Source: Paragyromitra xinjiangensis (lineage: Eukaryota > Ascomycota > Pezizomycetes > Pezizales > Discinaceae). From it: 64,000 nt of DNA. The DNA lies in the NCBI GenBank assembly GCA_038503065.1, contig JBCAMK010000003.1, forward strand, positions 1,240,001-1,304,000, written 5' to 3'. Under the pieces are notes generated by a model. That model made no database searches and was not told the DNA's origin. It worked only from the letters and a program-made list of their open reading frames with translations. Both the position numbers and the translations under genes were made by a program. Of this stretch, positions 1 to 12,641 are shown piece after piece (the stretch's first letter is position 1; the number at the start of each line of letters is the position of its first letter).

Positions 1-3000
1 CGTTCGAGAAATCGAACGTCAACAAATATCGCTATGGGGGCCCAGTAATGATGAATGATGCTGGATCAACTGTTGAGGGAACTGGAGGTAATGTCATCTC
101 ATGGTAGTGAATATAAAGTTAACGATTTAGGGACATAGTAGTCTGGGTCTATATAACGGAGCACAGTATTGCTTTGTTATGTTTAGCAGCAAGCCGTTGA
201 TAGAGTTCTGTTTTTTTGCGGGGGCACTGAACTCATTTGGCATTTTGCTTTTTCTACTGCACTGGAGTATGAAAGGTCGCTTATGGAACCTGGCTTGCGG
301 GTATGTCGGCAACACTCTTCACTTTGGAAAAAGCGACAGCCGCAGGGTAGCAATATTCCAGCTGTTTTTAAGTCGAATCCAGAATAAGGGGAAGACTTCG
401 CTTCGTATACCACGCCAACTAGCCAAGATTTGGCTTTCGGAGCACAGTTAGGATAATTGTTCTAGATATCTGGTTGGGTCCGGCGCTTCGGGTGTTGGAC
501 TCCCCGGCATTAGGTACAACCAGGTTTCCAACAAACCCCAAGGGTCCTAAGTTTGGATATACCCCCCCCCCGCAATCGACTTTTGTTCCGCCTTCGCTCG
601 CCGATGCCACAAAGGCTTTATTACTCACAGGGACAATAACCTTGGAACTAAATAAAACATGGCCGTTAAACTATCGTTTTTTTTGGAAAAAGGTGCATGG
701 ACATGGGAGTTTTAAAATAAATACTTACAAAAATAGCCACCCATCACCTGACAGGGAGGTGGGTCTTGGTAGGACAAAAGACATCCGAAATCTTGGCATA
801 CTCAGTACGACATGTTTCAAGAGTTATAGAGCTGATAGAATTGAGCTGTAGGATCTCCCTCGGAAACTCTGAAGCCTGCGTGTGAATTCCTTGAGCACCT
901 ACTAAGCTTTCAACATGTCAACCCTTCCCTAATCCACGATAAGTCGCCGGATCGGCTTTCTCCGGTGGAACTAAACCAGAAGAGAAATAAGCATCTGGTT
1001 TAACCGCTGTGAAAGCCTTGATACGCATGTATATTGCGTCACAATTTTGGCTTTGTGTGACTTCATGCACAAAATGGAGCTGGAATCAAAAAATAGTTGC
1101 CGACTAGTGGGGTATTGAATCGCGGGTTCAAAACTGAACCCCACGGATGGTAGTAGCCGACGTTCTTTCACTCAATGGCTATCACACTTGGATCCGTACC
1201 CAAATATGTCTTGATACCTTTTTATAGTATCCTTGTTGCATGCTCCAAGGATCATTGCGTGTAAAGAGGCATGCACAGGAACCCTATGATTCGACAACCC
1301 AAAACATCAACCACTTCTCAAGAGGGTGAAGGGTCAATCGGCCAACCTCACCTGATATTTACCTTAACTGCAGTCCAGACTACCGATAATTAAGCCTGGC
1401 ATAGATCAGGTCGCTCCAACGGGTCGGATGGGTTGTCCTAAGTTGGGACTGGATAGCATCAACCCAAGGATAGTTGAGCTCGATACCGTAGCTCTCGCAT
1501 ATTGAAAGTCTCAGGGACGAATTTTCCGGCCCGGTTGATTGCTAAAAAGAAACCCCGCTTTCTAGTTATCGCGGTTACATACCTGGAGTTACTACATGCA
1601 TACCGATGCATGTTCAATTTAGCGACTTGGACAAACGAATAGAGCACTGATCAACGATAGCACAGAGATACCCGTACGTCTAGGGTAAAAACTCGGGGTA
1701 GCGATGTCGAAAAGCCTGCTGTAAATGTGGGACGTTGGAGTCGCATGGCGTTTTCCCCCTATAATTAAACTTCTGGCAATAGCCACTCAAAATTCAGGTG
1801 CCGTATTACGGCCTATTGATAATGATTATCTGCCGATGATGGCCAAAACGGCCCGAATCTTGCTGGCAACCTCGTGGGAGGGATCGCGATGTCCGATTGA
1901 TCTCGTATGACATGGGTCAACTTCTAGAATGGCCCATTTCATGCGACTCGTTAGAACCATGCGAGCTATTCTAGGGCGTTTACCAGGTAGCAGAACACAG
2001 AGTATTATGAGTGAAAAGGCTAACGTCAACAAGGGTGGCGAATCGCTGGCTTCCCAATAGCACTTCAGGTCGGGTTCGTTTGAAACCTTGATTGATTTGA
2101 GAGCATCTGGCGGGTATCTGGCGGAAAAGCGATTTTCACTTCACTTTTTGTGCTTCAGGTTTAATGGGTGTCCTACAGACTTTATTGGAACCTCGGATAA
2201 ATTTGCTGACAAGTGATGCTGGGCTTGGCTTCAACACGAGTCTGGTACCTCGTAACTGGGCTCGGTGTTTCCGTGATACGAACATGGAAGTCTTGATCTC
2301 ATCGTATCCTCCGATTCATGATGACTTTAGAACCCTACGAATTACTTGCTAACGTTTGGTGTAAAATAACAAGAATTACGCCTTGTAGTAGTCCTACGTT
2401 GCACTAGTAACGTAAGTTATAACGTGAGTTATAATGTCGTAGCACCCTATCTATGCAGAGAACCACTACGGACAGGTCAGTTTTATTTTGGATAAGATTG
2501 TTTCCAGCGCGACTAGGTAGGGAAACACCTTGAAAAACGTCCAGTTACGTTTGGTTTACGACAGAGTGTGAGCCCTACCTATTTTTGGGCGACAACGCAG
2601 CATTTCTCTCTATCCACCTTCTGGAAAGACACTTTTTTCTCTGGAATTTAGGTCTCACAAAAAGTAATGTGGGATATTGATGCTTCTTGAAGCTCCCATT
2701 CGTTGTAGCTAGATCGGGATCTGGTTCTGCAGCTTCGGAGCTTATTTCCACCATTGGTAGTACGCCGAGGGTCTTGTGGCAAATCCCTATTAAAACTACT
2801 AAGCCTCGGCTGACGGAGTAATTGAAAAGGTACAGAGGCTCAATCCTTCGTCTCATTAGTTTATGCTTAGTAGAGTTTGAAAGGGATAATATTTTGTGGA
2901 GGAATTTGGTGCTCCCCTGACCGTGCCTGGGTATCCGTCTTATGCCCCTATAGCTAAAATTTGCGTCTCGCATCTGCAATAAGCAGGTTGTGGGAAGATG

Positions 3001-4320
3001 TAAGTAGATTGAGACGAGAGCAGACGCTTATTCGGCTAAACCACGTGGATATATAAGGGACCACAGGATTTACCTATTTTAAGTTGTATCGGTGCTTCTT
3101 TATGACGATTTTCCAGGCTCATGGAACGGACTGTGCGACCGAAATCCCCTGGAACCCACATACTTAGCTATAGTAGTATCAATTAAAGGATCTGGTCTTA
3201 ATTGTACCTGTCCGGAATATCGCAGACAGCACGCGAGCGGTAGTACTATACACCATCATACCGTTAATTTGTAAGCTACTAATTTGACAGAAATCAAGGC
3301 TGAACAGGAGGCTTTCAGCAATCTTCAAGATTATTACTCTTGCTGTCCAACGGCTATCGGTTCCACCTGCCATCGTAGTCGATCACTCGCCAAGACTTGC
3401 TGGGGAAGAAGACGTAAAAAGAAAAAGTAAAAAAGCAATTAAAGCGTCACTAATTGGAAAAGTAATACCAAACCCATTCCCGCCAGGACCCGATCCCCGG
3501 TCTTTAGACCCAATATGTATCTACGTACTTTAGTTTTTGTCCTTCATCGCATTAGGTTCTGGAACTCGTTCAATAAGTCAACAGTTCTCTCTGGAGGGCG
3601 AAGCTATGAGGAACAACTGTTACACAAGGCTGTGTATGTGTGTGACCTTGCCCAATCTTCTAGTTCGTGTGGAACATGTTGACGAGCATTACAAGGACTG
3701 GATTCCTCTCTTTTAAATAGTGACGCGTCGGGGCTTCTTTGCTTCTTATTGATTTCGTTTGACCAGGACTCACGTAGCGCAGGGAGTACGTACGGATTAA
3801 TTGGACACTTTCACCTACTTTGAACATTCTGAGCAAAGGGAATCACTCAGCAGGTCGTTTCGTCTGCTTAAGCATCGGGCTCTCCGAAGAAGGTTCCTTG
3901 CCAGTGCAGTTTCGACAACCAGTACGTCTCCCGCTCAACCGGTTCTTCTTTTGCCCGTTCGCACTGAGACTCTGAGTCACATCCGCAGCGATTTAACTAC
4001 GTCTCTCTGCAGCTGTATATGCTTAATTCGTCCTTCCCAACGTGCTGTGTTCCGGTCCTGAATTACGAAAATTAATCATTAATACGTCCAATCTTTTTTC
4101 CTTCTCCGGGACGAGGCTGCGCCCCTAGCGATCGGCCACCAAGACGTAGACCTTACTAGGGCAGCCAACTTCAAATACCAGGCTTGTTTCCTCGTGGCTT
4201 TTTGGGGCGGTCCATTATATCATCTCTTTCCAACTGCTGCTTAGCTTAACACCAAAAATCCCATCATTATAATTATATCCCAAATTTTCATCGTCTTGCC
4301 CAACTTTACACAGCACAAAG
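1..4320. other. Gene-poor left flank, no gene recognised
   Basis: I see no recognisable protein family, RNA gene or clear repeat in this 4.3 kb. Open frames on both strands are short (up to 134 codons, minus strand 2575-2979), have ordinary random-looking composition and belong to no family I know. There is a C run near 551-560 and some short AT-rich direct repetition near 2400-2440 (variants of TAACGTAAGTTATAACGTGA). The last about 110 bases, with an ATTATATC element near 4215, probably form the promoter and 5' leader of the transcription factor that starts at 4321. Confidence 0.5.
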
Positions 4321-6093
4321 ATGCCTGGCACAGGAAGCGGCTCACGAAGAAGTCATACAAAATCGCGGAAAGGTTGTAGGACATGCAAAAGAAGGCATAT
4401 ACGATGCGATGAAAACTTTCCTCAGTGGTATGTGGAGATAGGGAGCTCAGTTTAAAGCCCCTGCTACGAATCATTCATTAAACCTATTAAGATTTCTCTA
4501 GCTAACTAACTGTCTGAAATGTCTTTTTCTTCCGCTTTTAAAGTCGCAACTGTACGAAGCATAACGTTCGATGTGACTATATGGATGCGCCTGTTGATGG
4601 AGATAATCCTCCAATACCAGGAAGCCCTGATCTCAACATATCTCCACAGGACCAGCAAGAGCTTGACAACTGGATTACCAAGGGAGAGTGGCCATTCCCT
4701 AGTCTCGGCCTGGGCAGCGAGCCTTCACCAGCAAACTACTCTCCAACAGACCGCCGATTAATACATCATATCTCGTCGGTTGCGGCCCAGATGAAAGACT
4801 CCGAGCCAGAGAAATATCAGCTCTGGACGAAGCGAGTACCAATGTTTGCCTCCTAGACTTTCTTTGATTCTGTTGTTTTTCTCTCTGAATATACGAAATA
4901 CTCACATGCAGACTGAGAGGTTTCTAAAGATTGCCACGAATAGTGACTTCGTCATGCACTCGCTGCTGGCGTTGTCAGCGTCTCACCTTTCCTGGCTGAC
5001 AACATGCTCTGCGACGATGCACCTTGCCTATCAGCATCGGGGCTTGGCTCTTAAAGGGCTACAAGAAGCCATCGGGAGATTTTCCAAAGGGAACTCGGAT
5101 GCCGTGCTTGCAGCTTCTATTCTTCTTTCATGGCAAGCTACTGATTGGTGAGTGCCTCCTGACCACGGACCTTGGCGGGGTAGGCCTGGGCAGGTGACTG
5201 AGATATGTTTCAGGCGTATGTGGGCCAGCCTGATGCAAGGAACTTCGACCGTGATAGATGCGATGCAGGAATGGAAAGGTGAAAGTCTGTTTAGTGATTT
5301 CATGGATGAGAAGCAGATATTCTGCAGAACGCCTTATCAGCCACAAATCGAGGACCCGGAGCGCGATAAGCATGTTTTGGATCACATATACAATGCTTTG
5401 AAACAGTTGAAACCATACGTCAGCGGGAAGATCGAAGAGGAAAAAGGACTGAATGATCTTATCAACTTTGTTCAAAACCTTCAGCACTATGTACCTATTC
5501 GGTCGCCGGAGGACCAATTCGAGTTCATCTACCCGCTGCGTGCATGGCTTTTTTTCCTTCCGATAGATTTTTTGAAGCGTGTTAGACGCGATCCGAGTGT
5601 CATGATACTGCTTGCACATTTTTATGGCGTTGCTCTTGCTGTTGAGCCTCTGTTCCCAGCCGTTGGCGCGGCTTATTTCGGTACGATGTCGGTTGGTCCT
5701 ATCGAGGAGATCCATAAGACATTGTTAAGGCGACATGCGGAGCGCACAGAGGGTGAAAGTTTGGAGTGGCCAATCAGCTTGATGGAGTTTCCGTTGGAGA
5801 TGGTACAAGAGTTCAGGCAACGAATGGGCTGGAGAAGGATTGGGGAAGTTAATTCTCCGATCGAACCAGAACATGTTGAAGGGGCGATGGACTTCGAGCA
5901 CGACTTTAACCAGGTACCCATAGTCAAAATCGAGCGCGGCATCAAATCACTACACTCGCCCTTATGTACTGGCATGGATGGCTTCGATATCAGTCCTCTT
6001 GTAGGCTTTGGGATAGCGCAGAACCCGGCCATTACACATCTACCGAACACACCTACGTCGCCGGAGCATCTCCATGGGCATTGGAATCTTTAG
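4321..6093 (+). CDS. Zn2Cys6 transcription factor, Upc2/sterol-uptake-control type
   Basis: A nuclear fungal transcription factor of the Zn(II)2Cys6 class. Exons deduced: 4321-4427, 4544-4843, 4920-5147, 5214-6093, giving 504 aa. The first intron splits the zinc cluster; joining exons 1 and 2 restores Cys19, 22, 29, 36, 39 and 46 with spacing CX2CX6CX6CX2CX6C, the Upc2-type finger, preceded by a basic SHTKSRKGC segment. Exons 2-3 join as VPMF|LKIATN, followed by DFVMHSLLALSASHL, the conserved start of the fungal-specific regulatory domain. In yeast and Candida, Upc2/Ecm22 activate ergosterol genes when sterol is low; here that role is inferred from family resemblance. Many paralogues share this architecture, so the exact target set is unknown. 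The downstream gene in the same orientation is the UCH37 homologue, 1.35 kb away. Confidence 0.88.
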
Positions 6094-7446
6094 GTGTAAC
6101 ATAATGGGCGGTTTAGCGTGGTATAGTACGTTCAGGCTTGTGGCGAGAACGGTTAATGGGATTAATAGAGGGTATGAGTTAGAAGGGGTTAGAATTCGTT
6201 GTCGTTTTTAAGGCTGTTTGGGATAATGTGTGTGGGTGTGTGAGCATGTTGGTTTAGCTCATGTATATCAGTCATAGGGTAAGCACTGACGCAGTGCGTC
6301 TTTTCGCGGTGAAAAGGTGTTTGGGGTTGGACTTAAAAGGACTGAACATATTTTTATCGATTTTCTTTTGTTCCAATTCTCCATCTATCGCAATATGTCA
6401 AGCTTTGGTTTTCTTAGTTATTTTCATAATATTTGGTTAGTTTAGTCTCCACTCGTTTCGACTTGCATGTCATTAAGGCTGGTATTTGTGTTTTTATTCG
6501 AGTATTTTCGATTCGACATTCCGAATTTATGGCTATTTGTTGATGCACGACAGGGCCTGCCCTGGTATGTGTTTAGTGAACACTGCAGCATGTGGGAAGT
6601 AGCTTGTTTGAATAATACTTCCGGTCTATAAGTAAAAGATTGGATCGGAAAAAAAATGCCTGCGCATTGTGACGTACAGTCTCTGTTAGAATTATCGTAG
6701 AAAAGTGGATCTCAGGGTCTAGGGACTTTAGGCTCCAGCGAAGGTTCTAGAAGTAAGTATTGGCCACGGTATCTTCCTCACTATAATATTCCCGTCAGAC
6801 CCTGTACAATAAATGTTCGGAGGGCCATCTTAGCATCTCACCTCTTCTCAAAGTCAAGACATCGGCTAGTTTTTTCCAAGGGCTAATCACCTACAGATAA
6901 GGGTTTAAGCCTATTGATAGTGTCACATTATCGGAGTCTTACGTATGGATTAATATGTAAGGCACTTGTCCAGTCGGTTTAGGCCCTTGAGGGCCCCTGT
7001 ACATACATAAGGCTGCGCACTGGTCTAAGAAGGTGGTCCTAAATAACCCTGCTTAATGTGTTGACAAATATCTAAATCCCCAGCGGAAAGTTTTGCCTGA
7101 GGTGATTCAAGCGAAGGACGGAGAAATGAGGATAAGCTAGGACTACATGACGGTACTACCAGAATTGAAGCAAAGTTCGGAGATGTTATTTGAGGTTTCG
7201 GGTCTTATATTGTAATATTTCAAACCCGACCGATGACAAAGGATGCAAGAGCCTCCATGCTACGCTAGTGCTGTGTTTATTCAAACCTCTCGGAAACGTC
7301 ACAGCCTGCTCCGCCCATCACCATCCACTCTTTCCATCAGCATCATCACCAATCCCCCTCACCCTGACTGCGCATCGGTTCTTGTTCCCGACTCTTCTTA
7401 AACTGGTTCGATATTAACGGGCACATAATACCGCACGCAGTCCGTT
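6094..7446. other. Intergenic region between the Zn2Cys6 gene and UCH37
   Basis: About 1.35 kb without a recognisable gene. The first few hundred bases are GT-rich and are likely the 3' untranslated region of the transcription factor; the rest should hold the promoter of the deubiquitinase gene. Open frames here do not exceed 75 codons and none looks conserved. Confidence 0.5.
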
Positions 7447-8636
7447 ATGTCTGGGGGCTGGAATACTATTGAGTCAGATGCTGTGGGTTTTCACCCATGC
7501 TCACTTTTAGTTTCTTCCCCATGCTATCTACAAAACTAACAAGTTACTTCTTTTAGGGTGTCTTCACCTATCTGGTTGAGAATCTTGGCGTTAAGAATGT
7601 ACAATTTGAAGAGATGATAGCTCTTGATCCAGATTACCTCAAACAGCAATCGTGTGTAACTCTTCTTCTACAGTTTACCGCATGGATCTTCTGCTAAATA
7701 AGATATGTCTACGTAGCCCAGTTTACGGTGTCATTTTTCTATTTAAATATCCGGTAGGACAAAAGAAAACGGATGAAGCAGTTGATGGACAATACGATTT
7801 CGAAGCATCCGAAAACATATTTTTCGCAAATCAAACAATCCAAAATGCCTGTGCTACACAAGCGATTTTATCAGTTCTGTTGAATAGGGGGGATTTGGAA
7901 GTTGGTGATTCATTGGCTGAGTTTCGGGAATTCACACAAGCGTTTCCAGCTGAGGTAGTTCAATTTTTCTTGGGATGACATAAGATGGGAACTAATTCAT
8001 TATAGCTCCGTGGAGAAGCATTGTCAAACTCCGGTATGTCCAAAGTCTCTATACCTTAATGAGGTATATTCCTCCGTGTCTGACCGTAGGACAGAATTAA
8101 TCCGAGATGTTCACAACTCTTTTGCCCGTTCGAGCCCCTTCATCGATGAAGGCACGCGTGCCGCGACCGAGGAAGATGATGTATACCATTTTATTGCTTA
8201 CACACCCGTCAACGGCGTCTTATATGAGCTCGACGGTCTACAACCATCTCCAATCTCGCACGGATCGTGTAGCGATTCTGAATTCTGCGACAAGATTATC
8301 CCTATTTTGCAGCGCAGAATTGATAGATACCCCGCGACAGAGATTCGCTTCAACCTTCTTGCGATGATACAAGATCCTAGGATCAAAGCAGCCGAAATTG
8401 GGGATATTGAAACTGTGACTAGGGAAGATGATAAAAGGAATATGTGGATGTGGGAGAACGAACTTAGGCGGCACAACTTTGTCGGCTTCACTCACGAGGT
8501 CTTGAAAAATGTTGTCTCTGTAAAGTTGGCGGAAGGGAAGTACGATGAATGGTTGAGTGATGCTAAAGCAAAGGCGAAACAGCGAATGGAAGAACGAATT
8601 AAGAAAGGGAAAAAAGGTGAAGAGATTGATGAGTAG
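7447..8636 (+). CDS. uch2: Ubiquitin C-terminal hydrolase, UCH37/UCHL5 family
   Basis: Cysteine protease of the peptidase C12 family that trims ubiquitin from substrates at the 19S proteasome cap. Exons deduced: 7447-7482, 7557-7651, 7717-7954, 8006-8033, 8095-8636; 312 aa, close to the roughly 320-330 aa usual for UCH37. The start gives MSGGWNTIESDA then GVFTYLVENLGV, the family N-terminus. Catalytic residues are visible: Gln83 (oxyanion), Cys89 in QNACATQ, His164 in VYHFIAY and Asp179 in YELDG. A helical C-terminal extension ends in a Lys/Glu-rich tail (about residues 285-312), the part that in known UCH37 binds Rpn13/Adrm1. The fourth exon is only 28 nt and its acceptor is the second AG (GGACAG), the only one that keeps the frame. 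No catalytic residue is missing, so it should be active. RPN2, the subunit on which Rpn13 sits, is encoded 14 kb downstream on the other strand. Confidence 0.95.
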
Positions 8637-10235
8637 ATATTACCTTAAGCAAGCGGAATTACGGCCAAAAATGGTTGAAATTTATCACAAATTTATTGTA
8701 TAATAGCGCTAGAGCATCTCTAGCTGGAGAAATATCTTCCAAATGATGATATTTGAGGCCTAGAGTAGATTTTACTTAGAGTCGGGGTTATATCCTAAGC
8801 CTCAGCCAGCCCCATAGGCGTATGTGAGCTTATCGCTATTTCGCCAAACCATACAGCAAGTTGCTCAAACGGATTGCATTGTGTAATAAATGCCGCGTAT
8901 CTGCGACAACTTGGAATTAGAAACTAGAAGGTCGATCGTGTGTAAATTTAGTTTTTAGGGCAGACCGGAGCTATGTTTCCGGTGTTTTAGTGCCACGGGT
9001 AATCCCTCGGGATAGTATGGTTAGTAAGCACTTAAGCTTATGGCATTCGGGTGGGGCATGCAGTATGTTTATTCCAATGAACTGAATGAGAGTGGAATGT
9101 GCAAAACATGGATGTCTTATCGGAATGTAGATACAGCTTCCAATTTGGATACCCACCGCAGCTGAGGCGGTGGGGAGGCGTTTCGTATGAGAGTGAGAAA
9201 AGGCTGTGCAAGGAAAAAGAAGCCAATCATAATAAGTCACTCGTTATCCTTTGGAATTTGGATAAGGCTGTTATAGCAAACGTGGCCACTATTCAACCGG
9301 TTGGTTGAATGCGATATTCAGATACTACAGGGGGTTAGTCTTTTATTAAAGTTGTAAAGTTCTTGGAGCATTATTTAGCATTAATATATTTGCATTAGTC
9401 TCCCATCCGGTAGATTGGCGCGAACCAATACACTAACTCATTCGTCACCACATACTCAGATAACTCTCTCTTGCAATCCGAAGATTAGGCGCAGCTACTC
9501 TATTTTTAACTACTGTTTTAGTTGGTGACATGAGTGCATCCCTCCACAACTCTAGGGTCCACACAAAACAAAAAAACAAACTTGAGTTTAGCACCTGGGA
9601 TTCCCATATGGTTGCCTACCGTAGTACTAACTAGACGATACGATGCTTGAGTAACAGCGCGCCGGGACCGACCCCACCTTAAATCAGTCACAGAAAGCCT
9701 GTTTTCGGATTCCCGTTTTTTTGGGGGTAGTTCTAACTTAGACGCTGCCTTCTGTGGAGTTCTAACAAGGCTCTGCACCACAGAAAACAGCATGCGCACC
9801 TAGTTCCAACAGTGCGTCCACTTATTTTAGCTTGGATACATGTACAAGCGTACGGGGGGGTGAAGTTGGAACGGCCAGGATGTTCAGTTATAACGATTGA
9901 GCTATAAAACCCGTTTTCTAGTACCCTTGGCGTTCCAACTTCACCCCCATGCGCTTTTAGAGAGCGTACATGGCCATGTTAGGGTCTATTCGCAGGCGAA
10001 AAGAATTGAAAACTCCGGAAAACCACTTGGGTAACCCTGGAAATCAGCCAAATTATTAGCTGTGAATGGAATTATGATAGGGATGGAAATTAGAAAGGGT
10101 TTAGCCATAGAACGAAGTTTACAGCCAAGGTTGACTAGAATTATGATAGGTATGGAGTCATGATAGGGTGGAATCATGATAGGTTTTACTGTACTCTAGA
10201 GCACGTGAACTATCACGGGGTAAGTTGACTAGAGG
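8637..10235. other. Gene-poor interval with a MITE-like element
   Basis: No recognisable gene. It contains the inverted-repeat element at 9846-9956 (listed separately). Between about 10066 and 10185 a short word of the form (A/G)T(T/C)ATGATAGG recurs four times, which looks like decayed direct repetition. Open frames stay below 95 codons and show no family features. Confidence 0.5.
9846..9956. mobile_element. Small terminal-inverted-repeat element (MITE-like), about 111 bp
   Basis: GGGGGTGAAGTTGGAACG at 9856-9873 is repeated exactly, inverted, at 9931-9948. The similarity extends outward to AAGCG (9846-9850) and CGCTT (9952-9956) with a few mismatches, and inward to GGCCAGG versus CCAAGG. 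The interior has no coding capacity. This geometry (short element, long TIRs, no ORF) fits a non-autonomous DNA transposon. I could not define a target-site duplication with confidence. A 43-bp segment at 60540-60582 resembles its right end. Confidence 0.6.
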
Positions 10236-11359
10236 TTGCTTAGCATGCGTATATATATCTCTTCCACTCTTAGAGACCTCTTTTCCTTTCTTTTAACCAC
10301 CAATCACCCCACAGCTAGGAGTCATCCCTTCCAGCACAACTCCAATCCCAACCCGATTCCGAACCCCATGGTCCAGCCACGGGTCTTGGTTTCTGCCACG
10401 ATTGACAGCGGTCCCATGCCGCTCGTTGCGGAACTTTTGTTATTGCGAATTCCTCGTCCGCTGAGAGGCCCTGGTTCTATCCTGAACTCCGCCACCTTAA
10501 CGGGGAGAACGTAGTATAATCGTCATAACGTATTTATTAAGTCAAATTTCTATGATGCCGCACTCGGAGCTGTCTTTCTTGAGATGTTTACTGCCCCATC
10601 CTTCAGCCACCTAGATGGGGATGGCCTGTCGTCGGCTGCCTGGCTGCTGCTGCGAGGCCCTAGCGTCCAAGATCACCACCTCCTTCTCCCATATATTGCA
10701 TCACCAGGCCCTTTGCAGCCTCCCACTCAGATGCCACACGTTTCTGGTGTCCCTCTCTATTTTGGTGGATGGAAAAACAGCCGCTCGAGCTGGCTAGATA
10801 TCGACCCGATAGAAGCTAAGCTAGATGTGAATACAAGTGTCGGTATGCTTCCCAATTGCCGTTTATATGCTCCCTGTTCCTTCCTGCTGACTCCTGATAG
10901 TTCAAGCGTTTTAAACCCCCGGTCCTCCCAGTACACTGAACACTACCGGATGACATATTCTGTTGGCAACACAGCCGATAACAGTAGCACAGATGGAGAT
11001 CATCAAGGAACGTATACCGACACAACCGCTACATATGTTAGCCCTCCGACTTAGACAACCTCTGGTGCTGCCCCCCCCCCCCCCCCCCACCTCAAACGAC
11101 CTCCGCTACTCGCAATGGGGGCTATGCGATACCTCACAGGCATGTTCTCAATCTATGGGAGTTTGATGAAAATATTGGTAGTATAGATGACGACGATGAA
11201 GGTGATGACGCAGGGGATGGTGTTGACTTTGGGGGCTACTTGAAGTTTCACCTACACGGTCCACACTTAGCATGCTTGGTAGAGAACTACCGTAGAGAGG
11301 AGAGGAGGTTGATTGACACTGTGGGTGGTTGGGTCTCTGGAGCCCAGCTTGCTGGATAG
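10236..11359 (+). CDS. Hypothetical ORFs, possible decayed or multi-exon gene
   Basis: A weak case for a gene. A TATATATA element at 10250 is followed by two unrelated-looking open frames (10236-10514, 92 codons; 10584-11054, 156 codons). A third frame is open from 11042 (just after TTAG, a possible acceptor) to a TAG at 11357-11359 and lacks an ATG. Its C-terminal part reads plausibly as protein: an acidic stretch (SIDDDDEGDDAGDG, encoded about 11191-11232) followed by a mixed segment with FGGYLKFHLHGPHLACL. An 18-nt poly-C run (11071-11088) lies at its start and is a likely slippage site. I recognise no family, and frames of this length also arise by chance, so this may be non-coding or a relic. 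Confidence 0.2.
11071..11088. repeat. Poly-C homopolymer tract, 18 nt
   Basis: An uninterrupted run of 18 C. It sits at a switch between open frames and is prone to length errors in sequencing as well as to replication slippage. Confidence 0.95.
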
Positions 11360-12464
11360 TTACATAATACCCTGATTGTCTTGAAGCCTTCTCGTTTGTT
11401 TTGCTCGAGGTTGTGGCTTGTTGTCGCCCGGGGGGGATGTGTTTTTGTTGGGGTTTTTGTTTTTTCTGCTTGTTAAAGGTTTTCTTTCTGTATCATATTC
11501 TTATTTTAGGTGCTGCGATGGCTCTAGGGTTTTGTTTCGTAGTCTTAATTTAGACATTGCTATAACTTGGGCTAGGTGCGTTGTGTTCCCTCTAAAAGGT
11601 GTATAATTGATTTGACCCTAGTATGAGCCCTGATGCAGACCTCACCCACATGGTAGAGTCTTTTACTGTCTACGCCGTTTACCATGTGTATGAACAATGA
11701 AGTTGGTAATATACCGAGTGAGAAGACGTGGTTAAATTTAAACCCGTGGATTTTTACCACTTGTCCCTCCAGAACGCGACCACAATCTTGCAACTATCCT
11801 AGTTCACTCTCCTGGGTCTTTGATCCTTCATATTTCTTTAACCCTTCAAGGCGCGATTCCGTTCGAACGTCCTCGGTCCTTATAAATAGTACTTTATCAC
11901 AGACAAGACTTAACCTACGTCATCTGATCCAATATCAGCTCCTTGCAAACCTTACACGGTATGTAGCTTAGATGAATTGTTTCAGATATAAAATAGGAGT
12001 AGCGGGGTTTCCACGGCCTGGCTGTTTCATCGTGTCATATATTATCACTCGCTTAGCTGGTGAATATAATCGGGATTGGGAACTATCGCAAAAAATCCCG
12101 AATACTGAGCAGTTTAGGCCATTTTGGAACTTAGAAGTAAAAGTTAGCATATGTGGCATCAGCAACGAGGGGATTCTTACCATCTGCCTTGGCAATAACT
12201 TGGGCCACCATATCCAAGTATTGTTTTCCCCTTAATTTAGGCAAGAGATATTTTGCTTCAACGAAAACATTGGCCACGCTTTTGAGAGGTTTGTATAGAC
12301 ATTTTATCCTGCATTTGGTCGTTATTCGTCCCTAAATGATGGATTCAGGCATGTTTTTAATAACATACTTAAACGCGGCAATTATTCAAGCAAAGATCTT
12401 GTTTCACCGCGCGAGGCTACATCAAAAGATAGAGGGATAGGGTGCTTCAACAAACAGGGTAAAG

Positions 12465-12488
12465 GTACCTGTACCTGTACCTGTACCT
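12465..12488. repeat. GTACCT hexanucleotide tandem repeat, four copies
   Basis: Four perfect copies of GTACCT in a row, preceded by AAAG and followed by TCC. No gene is nearby; it is a short simple repeat. Confidence 0.9.
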
Positions 12489-12538
12489 TCCTCATTTTCA
12501 TGTTGTTCAGGGGTCCCGTAGTTGGGCTGCATTCGATA

Positions 12539-12641
12539 TACACTGCAATCGCTCTATAAGAATTCGGGCTATAAGAATATTTGCCTTATGAGAATATAGG
12601 TTTGTTTTAACCCCATATTCTTATGGGGTGATTGTACTGTA
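12539..12641. mobile_element. pogo/Tc1-type MITE, 103 bp, with TA target duplication
   Basis: The left end TACACTGCAATCGCTCTATA and the right end, read inward on the minus strand, TACAGTACAATCACCCCATA, match at about three quarters of positions; both continue into AGAAT. TA dinucleotides flank the element on both sides (12537-12538 and 12642-12643), the duplication expected for pogo/Fot1 and Tc1/mariner transposases. Internal copies of CTATAAGAAT and ATTCTTAT form further partial inverted repeats. There is no coding capacity, so it must have been mobilised in trans. No matching transposase is seen in this window. Confidence 0.65.

Noticed and set aside
2575..2979. 134-codon minus-strand frame
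   Set aside because: No family motif, splice context or composition bias; length is within chance for this window.
5128..6050. Minus-strand frames of 195 and 125 codons
   Set aside because: They lie opposite the last exons of the Zn2Cys6 gene, whose spliced product has clear family motifs.
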